A stretch of DNA of 64,000 bases from RPQJ01 sp963732415. GTDB lineage: Bacteria; Pseudomonadota; Gammaproteobacteria; Steroidobacterales; Steroidobacteraceae. Positions 15,544-24,678 of this stretch are shown here, one piece after another (the stretch's first letter is position 1; every line of letters begins with the position of its first letter). The notes beneath the pieces are model-generated. The model was not told the origin of the DNA. It ran no database searches and saw nothing but the letters and a program-made list of their open reading frames with translations. A program made the translations under genes and the position numbers. Location of the stretch: the NCBI GenBank assembly GCA_963732415.1, contig CAVSZK010000019.1, positions 310,001 through 374,000 on the forward strand. Direction: 5' to 3'.

Positions 15544-17055
15544 ATGCACCGACTTACGAAGATATTCTTCCTGGCACTCGCCGTCAGCGTCCCGGCGGCA
15601 GCACAGCCGCAGGCGGTCCCACCGCCGGTACCCGACCCGTACGCCGAGGCCGACAAGATCTTCTCCGACTTCGTGCTCGACGCGCACGTCCCGGGTCTCG
15701 TCTACGGAGTCGTCGTCGACGGACGCCTGGTTCACGTCGGCACCTACGGCGTACAGGATCTCGACTCGAAGCGTCCGGTCACATCCGACACGCTGTTTCG
15801 CATCGCGTCCATGACCAAGGCATTTACCGCGCTCACGGTGCTCAATTTGCGCGACCACGATAGCGTGCGACTGGACGCTCCCGCGGCCGACTACGTGCCC
15901 GAGCTGCGAGGCTGGAGGTACCCGACCGCCGACTCGCCGCAGATCCGGGTACGTGACCTGCTGAACCACATCGCCGGCTTCGTCACCGACGACCCCTGGG
16001 GTGATCGCCAGACTCCGCTGCCGGAGACGGACTTCACAGAGATGCTGATTGAGGGTGTTCCGTTCACCAGCACGCCCGCGACTCGCTACGAGTATTCAAA
16101 TTTTGGTTACGCGCTGCTCGGGCGTGTGATCTCCAACGTCTCCAAGCAACCCTATGCGGACGCGATCAAGGGCACGCTGCTGCAGCCACTTGGCATGGCG
16201 TCGTCAGGTTTCGATGCCGAGGCCGCCCCGCGGGAGCGACGCGCACTTGGCTACCGCTGGGAAGACGACGCGTGGCGTATCGAGCCGACGCTCGGCCCTG
16301 GCGTGTTTGGCGCCATGGGGGGCCTGCAAACCAGTGCCATCGACTATGCGAAGTGGGTCGCGTACCTGCTTTCCGCCTGGCCGCCGCGTGACAGTGCCGA
16401 CCCCGGGCCCGTGGGACGAGCAACCGTCCGCGAGCTCGCCCAGGGATCGAACTTTCCTCGCCTCCGCGATCGGCCGGCGCATGCCGACCGAACCACCTGT
16501 CGTCAACCTGCGACCTACGGCATGGGCATGAATGTGGCCATCGACTGCGAGCTCGGTTTCACCCTGAGTCACAGTGGCGGCTATCCAGGCTATGGTTCGC
16601 ATGTCCTGTTGCTGCCGGACCGCGGTATCGCGATATTCGCGTTCGCGAACCGCACCTACGCCGGCCCATACGTCGCCGTGTGGGACGCTGCCGTTGCGCT
16701 CAACAAGGCCGGATTGCTTGGAAAGGATCGCGTGCTGCCAATCAGTACCGAACTTGCAGGCGCTTATCGAACCGTCGGCGCGATGTACGCCGCCGGCAAG
16801 ATCGCCGTCGCAGGCGACCAACTCGCGATGAACTTCCTACTGGATCGCGATTCCGACGGCTGGTCGCGCGACCTGGCGAAGCTGAAGGCCCACGTTGGAG
16901 AATGCGACACCTCGTCCACCGTCGAACCGACCGGCGCACTCACCGGTGACTTCACCTGGCGCTGCACCCACGGCCGGCTGAAGGGATCGCTGTCTCTTGC
17001 ACCCACGCAGCCACCGCGCATCCAGGAGTGGGTGTTGGAGCCAATGGTTCCCTGA
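15544..17055 (+). CDS. secreted serine hydrolase, beta-lactamase/class C family
   Basis: 503 residues with a signal peptide (about 1-20, cleavage after AAAQ). The catalytic motifs of the beta-lactamase class C/DD-peptidase fold are present: SMTK (SxxK), YSN (YxN) and HSGG (replacing KTG). A C-terminal extension of about 120 residues forms a separate domain with a Cys pair. Start at ATG 15544 with GGGGAG five bases upstream; the open frame further upstream lacks coding features. Such proteins include esterases, D-aminopeptidases and peptidoglycan-modifying enzymes, and the substrate cannot be assigned. It stands alone, divergent from the DUF2868 operon. Confidence 0.9.
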   Translation: MHRLTKIFFLALAVSVPAAAQPQAVPPPVPDPYAEADKIFSDFVLDAHVPGLVYGVVVDGRLVHVGTYGVQDLDSKRPVTSDTLFRIASMTKAFTALTVLNLRDHDSVRLDAPAADYVPELRGWRYPTADSPQIRVRDLLNHIAGFVTDDPWGDRQTPLPETDFTEMLIEGVPFTSTPATRYEYSNFGYALLGRVISNVSKQPYADAIKGTLLQPLGMASSGFDAEAAPRERRALGYRWEDDAWRIEPTLGPGVFGAMGGLQTSAIDYAKWVAYLLSAWPPRDSADPGPVGRATVRELAQGSNFPRLRDRPAHADRTTCRQPATYGMGMNVAIDCELGFTLSHSGGYPGYGSHVLLLPDRGIAIFAFANRTYAGPYVAVWDAAVALNKAGLLGKDRVLPISTELAGAYRTVGAMYAAGKIAVAGDQLAMNFLLDRDSDGWSRDLAKLKAHVGECDTSSTVEPTGALTGDFTWRCTHGRLKGSLSLAPTQPPRIQEWVLEPMVP

Positions 17056-17121
17056 CACTGGTTAGAATAGGCTCACTCGCCCGGACCCCCTGCGTCCCCA
17101 CGCATTACCGAGAACATTTTC

Positions 17122-18213
17122 ATGAACAGCCTTTTTGAACCGACGACGCTGGCCGGTCTAACGTTGCAGAACCGCATCGTCATGGCGCCCCTCACCCGGA
17201 ACCGGGCTGACGAGATGGGCGTGCCGCAGCCCTATGTGCGCGACTACTACTCGCAGCGCGCCAGCGCGGGCCTGATCATTTCCGAGGGTACGCAGCCGAG
17301 CTTCGCCGGACAGGGCTACTGCCGAACGCCCGGAATGCACACGCCCGACCAGATGACCGCCTGGAAGCGCGTAACCGATGCGGTCCATGCCAGAGGCGCG
17401 AAGATGTTCATGCAGTTCATGCACTGCGGACGCATTGCTCACCCGCTGAACAGGCAGATCGCGGATGCGCCGGTCGCGCCCTCGGCCGTGAAGCCGGCCG
17501 GCCAGATGTGGACCGACCAGAGTCAGCTGCAGGACTTTCCCACGCCCCATGCGCTCGAGACCGGCGAACTGCCTGGGGTGGTCAACGAGTTCGTCACCGC
17601 GGCGCGCAATGCGATCGAGGCCGGCTTCGACGGCGTCGAACTGCACGCGGCGAACGGCTACCTGCTGAACCAGTTCCTCGCCAGCAATACCAACCAGCGC
17701 ACCGACGCGTACGGCGGCTCGGTGAGCGGCCGGATCCGGTTCGTGGTGGAAACAGTCGAAGCCGTTGCCGCCGCGGTCGGAACGGAACGCACAGGCATCC
17801 GCGTCTCCCCCGGCCACATGTTCAATGATCTCATCGACGCCAACCCGCTGGAGACGCACTTTGCACTACTAGACGCACTGCCGACTGCACAGATGGCCTT
17901 CGTGCACGTGATGCTGCCGGACGCCTTCAGTCCCCAGCTGAACAACGCCGGCGACCCGCAGGCGGTGATTCCCGCACTCCGGCCGCACGTCAAAGGAGCG
18001 CTGATCGCGGCAGGTAACCTCACGGCCGCGAGCGCACAGGAGATGCTGGACTCCGGTCTCATTCAGCTTGCGGTGTTCGGGCGTGCCTTCATCGCCAACC
18101 CGGATCTCGTCGAGCGCATGAAGTCCGGTGCAGCCCTGGCGGCTCCGCGCGAGGATCTCCTTTACACAGCGGGCCCGGAGGGCTACAGCGACTACCCGGC
18201 CCTCGTGTCGTAG
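17122..18213 (+). CDS. old yellow enzyme family alkene reductase (NemA-like)
   Basis: 363-residue FMN-dependent ene-reductase using NADPH to reduce activated C=C bonds, nitrate esters or N-ethylmaleimide. The N-terminus LFEPTTLAGLTLQNRIVMAPLTRNRA, the FMQFMHCGRIAH stretch and ELHAANGYLLNQFL (substrate-binding His/Asn pair) with YGGSVSGRIRF are hallmark motifs. Length is normal. It lies 66 bases after the serine hydrolase on the same strand and may be cotranscribed. Stop codon is TAG, which shows that TAG terminates intact genes here. Confidence 0.95.
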   Translation: MNSLFEPTTLAGLTLQNRIVMAPLTRNRADEMGVPQPYVRDYYSQRASAGLIISEGTQPSFAGQGYCRTPGMHTPDQMTAWKRVTDAVHARGAKMFMQFMHCGRIAHPLNRQIADAPVAPSAVKPAGQMWTDQSQLQDFPTPHALETGELPGVVNEFVTAARNAIEAGFDGVELHAANGYLLNQFLASNTNQRTDAYGGSVSGRIRFVVETVEAVAAAVGTERTGIRVSPGHMFNDLIDANPLETHFALLDALPTAQMAFVHVMLPDAFSPQLNNAGDPQAVIPALRPHVKGALIAAGNLTAASAQEMLDSGLIQLAVFGRAFIANPDLVERMKSGAALAAPREDLLYTAGPEGYSDYPALVS

Positions 18214-18262
18214 AAGAGCACGACGCCCGTCCCGCCCCGCAAGACAGATCTTAGGTCGGGTT

Positions 18263-19078
18263 CTATTTTGTCGGTGCCGGGTCAGGCACGTAGGTGTAGT
18301 GCCACGGGGCCGGCGGGGATGCCGATGGCCCGATGAACTTGTCACTCCCTTCGTGCACGGCTGCATCGAGTTTCGCAGCCCATTCCGATGACTCCCAGTC
18401 AGCGGGAATGGTGGATGTGCGTGGACCTGCGACCATACGTCCACCCTGGTGCACCTGGAAGTCGATCGCTCGCATCTGCCCATGCAGCGACAATCCAGGC
18501 GCCGCGATCGTCGGCGTCGGCACGGGGGTATGGCCGACAAGAAATTCCTTGAGCGCCTCCCGGGCTCGCTCGGGTCGATCCGACGGAAAACCCGGCGAAG
18601 CAATCAGCGCCTTCGCGGCCGCCAGGATCTCGTCGGCTGCAGCAGCCACCGACTCGTTACCATTCCAGTGCTCGATCTGCACATCCAGGCTGCGCACGTG
18701 GGAATTCACATACAGCTCGTAGCCGGGGCTGGCGGTGACGAACGCGGTCCGTACGCGGTCGATCGCCAGTTGAAGGTCGCGTTGCTCGGGCGAGCCCTCG
18801 AAGGCCTCAATTTCTCCCTGCGTCCAGCTCCAGCGTTCGGCAACGTGAGATGCGCTGCGCACGTATGAGCGCAGCGCCAGCAACTGCCGGCCGGTGCCGT
18901 CAATGCGCGACAGCGCCTCAGTCACCCGCGCGTCCTGCTGCGCGGCGATCGCCGTGACGTAGCTCCACAAAATCGCGTCGGAATCGGCACCCGCATACGC
19001 GCATGGCGTCGCCGCGAGCACCGCTGTGATCGCCGCCAGAAACGGAAGTCTCTGGTGCAAACGCATGGCGGCCGTCAT
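18263..19078 (-). CDS. secreted protein resembling M15 (VanY-like) peptidases, catalytic Glu absent
   Basis: 271 residues with a signal peptide (about 1-29, cleavage after AYA). The middle is helical. The C-terminal part carries SLHGQMRAIDFQV (His199, Asp206) and APWHYTYVP (His260), which match the zinc-ligand pattern SxHxxGxAxD and ExWH of M15 D,D-peptidases. The position of the general base, three residues before the last His, is Ala257 rather than Glu. So it is either an inactive relative or a different use of the fold. Its ATG overlaps the TGA of the ABC1 kinase gene, so they are coupled. The M15 assignment is inference from motifs. Confidence 0.65.
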   Translation of the reverse strand: MTAAMRLHQRLPFLAAITAVLAATPCAYAGADSDAILWSYVTAIAAQQDARVTEALSRIDGTGRQLLALRSYVRSASHVAERWSWTQGEIEAFEGSPEQRDLQLAIDRVRTAFVTASPGYELYVNSHVRSLDVQIEHWNGNESVAAAADEILAAAKALIASPGFPSDRPERAREALKEFLVGHTPVPTPTIAAPGLSLHGQMRAIDFQVHQGGRMVAGPRTSTIPADWESSEWAAKLDAAVHEGSDKFIGPSASPPAPWHYTYVPDPAPTK

Positions 19079-20349
19079 AGAAACCGTTCGACCAGTGCGT
19101 GCACGTTGACGCTGGCTCGGAGGCGCGTGCAGATCAGGAACGTGCCCAGCAGCTTGCGGTGCAGGAACAGGGTCTCGGGCGGCGGCAACCTCATGCCCTG
19201 CCCCATCACGTTTTCGATGCTGAGCCCGCCGGCGCGACGCACCAGCCCCGAGGCCGCGAAATCGTATGGACCGCGATGCGCCAGCGGCTCGCAGACCAGC
19301 TGCAGGACAGTCACCGAGTTGCGGATCACGGGTTCCGGGTCGCCCGGGTGCGCATATCCGATCTCGAAAGCTGCCTCGCGGATCAGGTCCTCATTTCCGG
19401 ATACCACACCGCGGCACGCCCGTCGGTACGACTCCACGAAAGCCGTCCGGTACTCTCCCACCGAGCCGAGGTCGAGCAGTGCAACCTGCTGGGTCGCCGG
19501 AAGGTAAAGGTAATTGGCGAAGTTAGGATCAGTCTGCATGAAGCGGAACTCGAACAGCTCGCGAAACAGCAGTTCGAATAACTGCCGGCCAACCGCATTG
19601 CGCCGCGGCTGCAGCACCGCCTCGCTCGCGAGACGTTCCAGTGGCTCGCCCTCGATCCACTCCATGGCGAGGATGTGGCGCGTGGTGAGGCTTCTGTCGA
19701 CGTGTGGCACGACGAGGCCCGGCATGTCCGCCACGAGCCGTCGATAGCGCTCCAGCCAGCGGGCCTCGGTCTCGTAGTCGGTCTCGAGCTTGAGCTGGCG
19801 CTTCGCCTCCTCGGCCAGCGCCGGGATGTCCAGCTTCGCAGTCACGAAACCGAGCCGGCCCAGCAGGCTCGCCAGGTTGTCGATATCACTGTCGACGCTG
19901 CGCGCCACGCCCGGATACTGGATCTTGAGGGCCAGCTCGTGGCCACCGTGCTTGCGGGCGCGGTGCACCTGCCCGATCGAAGCGGCTGCGACCGGCTCGA
20001 AATCGAAGTGAGCAAACCTGCCCTGCCAGCCCTTGCCGTATTCCCGGCCGAGCACGCGCCTGAGCTGGCTGTCGGGCATCGAGTACCCGTGCGTACTCAG
20101 AACGGCGAGCGCGTCGCTGAGCGCCTCCGGGAGAATCTCCTCGCTCTGCAGCGACAGGATCTGCCCCAGCTTCATCGCGGGGCCGCGCAAGGCAGCCAGC
20201 CGGTGAGCGAGCAGCGCGGCGTTGCGGGGCGTCAGGACTGCTGCCGCCAGATCAGGCCTTCGTCCCGCGGACATCTGGCGCGCCGTGCCGAGCGCGGCCG
20301 ACAGCGCAATCTCGCCTCCCAGCAGGCCGAAACGCAGCATGCGTCCCAT
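19075..20349 (-). CDS. ABC1/AarF (UbiB-like) atypical kinase, copy 1
   Basis: 424-residue member of the ABC1 atypical kinase family (UbiB, ADCK). Motifs: KLGQ (KxGQ), the alanine-rich loop AAASIGQVHRA, the lysine in ALKIQYPGV, catalytic TDPNFANYLY and the metal-binding DLGS. No C-terminal transmembrane helices like those of UbiB are seen. It is paralogous to the gene at 57103-58425. The start is doubtful: the paralogue-like sequence KRRRSAVPASR continues in frame upstream of ATG 20349 without another ATG, GTG or TTG. It overlaps the secreted M15-like gene downstream. Family links it to isoprenoid or lipid metabolism. Confidence 0.88.
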   Translation of the reverse strand: MGRMLRFGLLGGEIALSAALGTARQMSAGRRPDLAAAVLTPRNAALLAHRLAALRGPAMKLGQILSLQSEEILPEALSDALAVLSTHGYSMPDSQLRRVLGREYGKGWQGRFAHFDFEPVAAASIGQVHRARKHGGHELALKIQYPGVARSVDSDIDNLASLLGRLGFVTAKLDIPALAEEAKRQLKLETDYETEARWLERYRRLVADMPGLVVPHVDRSLTTRHILAMEWIEGEPLERLASEAVLQPRRNAVGRQLFELLFRELFEFRFMQTDPNFANYLYLPATQQVALLDLGSVGEYRTAFVESYRRACRGVVSGNEDLIREAAFEIGYAHPGDPEPVIRNSVTVLQLVCEPLAHRGPYDFAASGLVRRAGGLSIENVMGQGMRLPPPETLFLHRKLLGTFLICTRLRASVNVHALVERFL

Positions 20350-20564
20350 CCGCGAGGCGGGGACTGCGCTGCGTCTACGTTTGGGTATAGCGGCCAGACT
20401 TGGACTTGTACGCCATGCCGACCGTGCTTTCCATCCGTAGATCGAACCGGGCGCGAATACGGACCTCCTCCCGCACTTGGGTCCGGCGGCTTGAGGCCGC
20501 CTATGTGGCAGGATGCACGTGTGTCGACTAGGCTTGCCTGGCAGCAGCTTTGAGGAGATCTGAC

Positions 20565-21023
20565 ATGGGCGTCACCAGATGGCTGAACACTACCGCCAAG
20601 AAGACTGAAGACGTCATCGAGCGGATGGGCGGTCGCCTTGTACGCTTTTTCCACCTGCTGGGGCTGTTCGTGATCGGCGCCACCATCTTCTGGTCCGCCG
20701 TCAACTTCTATATTGACTTGATAGCCGCAGGCCAAGCCAGTTTGCACGACATCCTGTTGTTGTTCATCTACATTGAACTCGGGGCAATGGTCGGAATTTA
20801 CTTTTACACCGAGCAACTGCCAGTTGAGTTCCTGCTCTACATTGCCATTACGGTCATTACCCGGACGCTCGTGAGCTTCGAGGACTTGAGCGAGTCGCGA
20901 GTGGTGGTGGCGACACTTTCGGTACTTGTTCTATCAGTCGCGGCAGTGCTGCTTCGCTGGGGGGCCTACAAGTTCTCCAAGTCGGACGCCGGAGCCGCGA
21001 AGCACACGGACCTTCCTCAGTGA
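20565..21023 (+). CDS. psiE: phosphate-starvation-inducible PsiE-like membrane protein
   Basis: 152 residues with four transmembrane segments (about 28-50, 63-83, 88-106, 115-133) and charged termini. The stretch IELGAMVGIYFYTEQLPVEFLLYIAITVITR is diagnostic of the PsiE family. ATG 20565 has GAGGAG eight bases upstream. In E. coli psiE is under PhoB and CRP control; no Pho box was identified here. It is monocistronic. Its biochemical role is unknown. Confidence 0.9.
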   Translation: MGVTRWLNTTAKKTEDVIERMGGRLVRFFHLLGLFVIGATIFWSAVNFYIDLIAAGQASLHDILLLFIYIELGAMVGIYFYTEQLPVEFLLYIAITVITRTLVSFEDLSESRVVVATLSVLVLSVAAVLLRWGAYKFSKSDAGAAKHTDLPQ

Positions 21024-21094
21024 TGGGCGGACTGACGTTTCGAGTGCTGGCAATCCGGCGAATCGCCTCAGTACATGGGCGATCCAGCTCAGAC

Positions 21095-21748
21095 TCAGTA
21101 CCTCCATCCCATCAGCCCGAGGCCGATGACGTTCAGGGCAACAGCAACCGCGAACAATGTCACCGGCACCATCACCTTGGCCTTTAACGTCGGACGCTCG
21201 ATGGCGTACTTCGCGGCTAAGTAGAACCACAGGTAACCGAACACGAAGATCGGCAAAACTTCGAGCACTCCACGGTTCCACCAGCGGAAGTCCCAGACCA
21301 GCAGCCCACCCTTGTTGAGTCCGAGTTCGATCAGCACCGAGACGGCTGAATAGAACAGCGCCCAGAACCATCGGTTCGGCAGTCCCCACACGCTCGCAGC
21401 CGGGTCGGCATCCACCGACTTGTAGTACACGATTCCGACGATGGCGAACATGAACATGATTTCGACATTCCAGCCGACCAGCGTGCGCAACGCCGTAGGG
21501 CCGGGCGCCAGCCACAGCGCGCTGTAGCCGGAGATCGCGAAGATCCAGCCGTTGATCGACTCATTCACGAAATCCGCCGAGAACAGCGTGACCCCGGCTA
21601 TCAGCGCATCCCAGTTGCCGCTCCGCCGCGCCTCGCGGATCTCCACCACGTAGACATAGAACAGCAGCACCAGCAGCGGCACGACGTACCACTGAAGCGT
21701 GGTGAAGTCGCGCAATCCAACCAGTGCCTGGCGCGCTGATTCGGTCAT
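21095..21748 (-). CDS. multi-pass membrane protein of unknown function
   Basis: 217 residues with about five or six transmembrane segments, rich in aromatic residues (WYVVPLLVLLFYVYVVEI, WFWALFYSAVSVLIELGLNKGG, VFGYLWFYLAAKYAIERP). ATG 21748 has GGGAG about eight bases upstream and is preferred over ATG 21784. No catalytic motif is recognised. It is convergent with psiE. The C-terminal half has a conserved-looking WDFRWWNRG. I do not recognise a named family. Confidence 0.75.
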   Translation of the reverse strand: MTESARQALVGLRDFTTLQWYVVPLLVLLFYVYVVEIREARRSGNWDALIAGVTLFSADFVNESINGWIFAISGYSALWLAPGPTALRTLVGWNVEIMFMFAIVGIVYYKSVDADPAASVWGLPNRWFWALFYSAVSVLIELGLNKGGLLVWDFRWWNRGVLEVLPIFVFGYLWFYLAAKYAIERPTLKAKVMVPVTLFAVAVALNVIGLGLMGWRY

Positions 21749-21996
21749 GGCCGGTCTCCCGAAGCCCTGCTCATGGGTTGTCAACCCCCATGCTCAGCCC
21801 CTTCCCGGAACCCTCCCATCCGTACTGTTCGCAGTGGCCTCCCTGGCAAATGCCGGCATCACGACTCTGCGGCTGAGCAGTACAGAAATGCCGCCCGCCG
21901 CCACCTCGCGGCTCGCGGCGATCCCGGCGGCCTTCGTGCACGAGGACTGGGCGGCATCCCGTACAATCCGCCGCTGATGCCCGTTCGAGCGCGCCG

Positions 21997-22545
21997 ATGA
22001 ACCTCCGTCCCCTCTTTCTGATCGGGCTGATCGCCAGGTGTGCCACTGCGAGCGCTTCGACTCCCGTCGAGGTGGAACGCGTGGACTCGGTCGTCCGGGT
22101 CAATGCCACGATAGAGGCCCGCGCATCGGCCGAACTGTGCTACTCGGTGCTGACGGACTTCGATCACCTGGCCGAATTCCTGCCGGGTCTGAAATCGAGC
22201 CGCATCGAGAGCCCCCCCGGCGAGCCCCTCCGGCTGCGGCAGGTCGGCCGGCCGGTCCTCGGGTTATCGAGCCTCGCGGTCGACGTCACGCACGCAGTGA
22301 CCCTCGACCCGCCGCACGAGTTCACATTCACGAAAGTGGAGGGCAATCTCAGGCAGATGCGCGGCGCGTGGCACGTCGCCGGCGATACGACCCACTGCAC
22401 GATCGATTATCGCGCGGAGATCGAGCCAAGTTTCTGGATTCCGCCACTGGTTGGACCGCTGCTGATCAAGCAGCAGGTACGCCATCAGGTCGACGCACTC
22501 GTTGCCGAAATTCACCGCCGCGCGCAGGCGGCGCCAATCCCCTGA
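21997..22545 (+). CDS. exported SRPBCC (START/COQ10-like) lipid-binding protein
   Basis: 182 residues with a signal peptide or N-terminal anchor (about 1-19) and an SRPBCC domain. The ADxCYxVLTDFDHLAEFLPGLKSSRI stretch is typical of the polyketide cyclase/COQ10 type, and WIPPLVGPLLIKQQVRHQVDALVAEI forms the long C-terminal helix. These proteins bind a hydrophobic ligand; this one would do so outside the cytoplasm. It has no partner on the same strand. Confidence 0.85.
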   Translation: MNLRPLFLIGLIARCATASASTPVEVERVDSVVRVNATIEARASAELCYSVLTDFDHLAEFLPGLKSSRIESPPGEPLRLRQVGRPVLGLSSLAVDVTHAVTLDPPHEFTFTKVEGNLRQMRGAWHVAGDTTHCTIDYRAEIEPSFWIPPLVGPLLIKQQVRHQVDALVAEIHRRAQAAPIP

Positions 22546-22587
22546 CGCCTCCGCCCGCTTCGACAACGACGTCCATTCCCCGCACTC

Positions 22588-22614
22588 AAAAAAAACGCCC
22601 CCTTGAGGGGGGGC
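22588..22614 (-). terminator. rho-independent terminator for leftward transcription
   Basis: Stem CGCCCCC (22596-22602) with GGGGGCG (about 22608-22614) around a TTGA loop, with eight A residues at 22588-22595. Read on the minus strand the hairpin is followed by eight T. No leftward gene lies upstream within 2 kb, so it is an orphan; on the plus strand it has no T-run to serve the SRPBCC gene. Confidence 0.6.
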
Positions 22615-22898
22615 GAATTGACGGGAATCACAAGAGGCCTTCACTGCATCCTGTGGTGCACCCGGTCCGGTGGAGGGGGCAACCATCGGCCCGCAAGCTG
22701 CACTGCGCCGTTAGACGTCAGCAGCAACCAGAATCAATCGCAGTCGGCCCCAAAAAAGACGGCCCTCAGGAGGAGGACGGAATCAGAAGGAGACTGTATT
22801 GCGGCGCCCCGTATCCGCGCCCGCTCCACTGGTCCAGAGGGGCCTTCCGCAGTGCGGTTTCGCTCCTCGAAAGCAGCCGATATGTGTCGATCAATACA

Positions 22899-22917
22899 CC
22901 ATACATTTAATGTATGG
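22899..22917. promoter_or_regulatory. perfect palindrome, possible operator
   Basis: CCATACATTTAATGTATGG has 8-bp arms around TTA. It is one of the most AT-rich spots nearby and lies 143 bases before the polyphosphate kinase pseudogene and about 290 bases from the orphan leftward terminator. It has operator-like symmetry, but no cognate regulator is adjacent. Confidence 0.45.
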
Positions 22918-23059
22918 TCTGAGACACGCAATCCGTGCTCCGCCGCGCCCCATCCTCCTGCAGCATCAACGCGGCCCTGCAACTCCCGATGCGCAAGGCC
23001 GCGGGACACCGTCACCCACACCGCGAATCCGCGGCGGACACCTGGAGAGTCAAATCGCG

Positions 23060-23971
23060 ATGAAGAAGCGCAAGCAAACCGCGAGGGTAAAGACCCGGTC
23101 GACAACACGCGACGGCGAACTGCGCCGGGACGCCGAGGAAGTAATTGCAGCCGAGGGCCGCTGGCGCGTCGTCGGGTCGGGCAGACCCCCGACGCGGGCG
23201 CCGCGCAAATATCGGTACGTGGATGAACTCGTGCGCCTGTAGTTCGATCTTCTCAAGATGCAGGAGTGGGTGCGTCTGCAGGGCCTCAAGGTCTGCGTCC
23301 TGTTCGAGGGCCGCGACGCGGCCGGCAAGGGCGGCGTCATCAAGCGCATCACCGAGTCGCTGAACCCGCGCGTATGTCGCGTGGTGGCTCTCGCGACGCC
23401 CACCGAGCGCGAATGCAACCAGTGGTACTTCCAGCGCTATGTCGAGCACCTGCCGTCGGCCGGCGAGATCGTGCTGTTCGACCGCAGCTGGTACAACCGC
23501 GCCGGCGTGGAGCGCGAGATGGGCTTCTGCAGCGACGCGGAGTACCAGGAGTTTCTCCGCGCCTGCCCACTGTTCGAAGAGATGCTGGTTCGCTCCGGCA
23601 CCTATCTCATCAAGTACTGGTTTTCAGTCAACGACGAGGGACAGGAGGCCCGCTTCAGCGAGCGCATGAAGAACCCCATCAAGCGCTGGAAGCTGAGCGC
23701 GATGGACATCGAGGCCCGCAAGTACTGGGTCGAGTAGTCGCGCGCCAAGGACATGATGCTCGAGGACACGGACCGCGATTCGACCCCGTGGTACATCGTC
23801 GACGCCGACAACAAGAAGCGCGCCCGCCGGAACTGCATTGCCGACCTGCTCGGCCAGGTCCCCTACAAGGACCTGAGCCGCGTCGTTCTCGACCTCCCCC
23901 GTCGTCAGCCCGACACCGGTTACAAGCGCCCGAAAAAGTCGAGCCAGCGCTGGATTCCGCAGATCTATTGA
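23060..23971 (+). pseudogene. ppk2: polyphosphate kinase 2, interrupted by two in-frame TAG codons
   Basis: One continuous frame from ATG 23060 to TGA 23971 reads as a class I PPK2 (polyphosphate-dependent nucleoside diphosphate or monophosphate phosphorylation). Walker A GRDAAGKGG, Walker B FDRSWYNRAGVE and the lid and C-terminal DADNKKRARRNCI are intact. TAG interrupts at 23240-23242, where relatives have Gln in RLQxDLL, and at 23735-23737, where relatives have Tyr in WVEYSRAKD. There is no frameshift or deletion. As TAG ends many intact genes here, the simplest view is a recent pseudogene; the middle piece (from ATG 23258 to 23737) keeps both Walker motifs but lacks the C-terminal part. 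Sequencing error or readthrough cannot be excluded. Confidence 0.85.
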
Positions 23972-24191
23972 TACCGGGTGATGCCGGGCAGCCCGCTCCC
24001 CAGGCTGGGGTCGGGCCGCCAAGCCAACCGCCAACAGCGCCGGGATCACACGTTGCGCGAAATCACACGATCCGACGCGAAATACGACTCACACGCCAGC
24101 ACCGAAAGGGTCCACAGTCGGCAAGACGCGGAAGAAGGGGCGATAGCACAATCTGCGCGATACAACGACCGGGAGACAGGAGGGGACCACC

Positions 24192-24419
24192 TTGCAACTC
24201 ATCCCAGAAACGCTTCGTCTTCTGAGGCGCCAGGCCGAAATCCGGGGCACCTTGCGACACTCGAGTGCGAACCGCGTGCTCGCCGAGCGCGATCTCTTTC
24301 TCATCCGGCGCCTGCTCGCTCGTCATCCCGCTGCCGTGCAGGCAATCACCCTGGCAGCAAGTGAACTCAACCGCCCGGTCGAATCTCTCCAGACGTCGGA
24401 CGTAGAACAGCGCCGCTAG
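24192..24419 (+). CDS. small hypothetical protein, TTG start
   Basis: 75 residues, basic and predicted helical (ETLRLLRRQAEIRGTLRHSS...RDLFLIRRLLARHP). A strong AGGAGGGG lies about seven bases before TTG 24192, which is the main support. Amphipathic arginine- and leucine-rich helices suggest a nucleic-acid or partner-binding role, but no family is recognised. It lies 220 bases after the ppk2 pseudogene in a stretch without other genes on this strand. Confidence 0.45.
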   Translation: MQLIPETLRLLRRQAEIRGTLRHSSANRVLAERDLFLIRRLLARHPAAVQAITLAASELNRPVESLQTSDVEQRR

Positions 24420-24678
24420 CCGCGATGGAGGACCTGGTCCTCATCTCGATGCCTAGCTGCCCGCACTGCGCACTCGCACGCGAGGAAATCATGCCTACAA
24501 ATGCATGCCAGTTCTTCTACGAGCGCAGCAATTGCAAAGCCTTCTGCGCCCACGCCGCTGACGACTTCACCCTTGTCCGATGGCATTTGCACGCACCTCT
24601 TCCCTGCAACACCACCGCGACACTGCGCGGCTCTCGGGACGGCACGGCCGTCGAGCAGGCGTCCCGGCTGCTTCCGCC
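24420..24678. other. intergenic stretch with a possible gene fragment
   Basis: A plus-strand frame from ATG 24425 begins MEDLVLISMPSCPHCALARE, which resembles the CxxC start of a glutaredoxin-like protein, but the resemblance stops after about 25 residues and the frame runs on as antisense of the DUF2130 gene. It may be a truncated remnant or chance. Nothing else was seen. Confidence 0.3.

Larger units (their letters stand above)
22546..23059. other. 514-bp gene-poor stretch before the broken polyphosphate kinase gene
   Basis: It holds a hairpin with an A-run on its left flank (22588-22614) and a perfect 19-bp palindrome (22899-22917), each listed separately. No convincing reading frame was seen on either strand; the frames present have no ribosome-binding site and poor composition. 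The stretch from 22740 to 22890 is purine-rich and otherwise featureless. Confidence 0.6.

Noticed and set aside
22734..23108. Minus-strand frame between the orphan terminator and ppk2
   Set aside because: It would suit the leftward terminator, but it has no ribosome-binding site, mixed composition and overlaps the ppk2 N-terminus.
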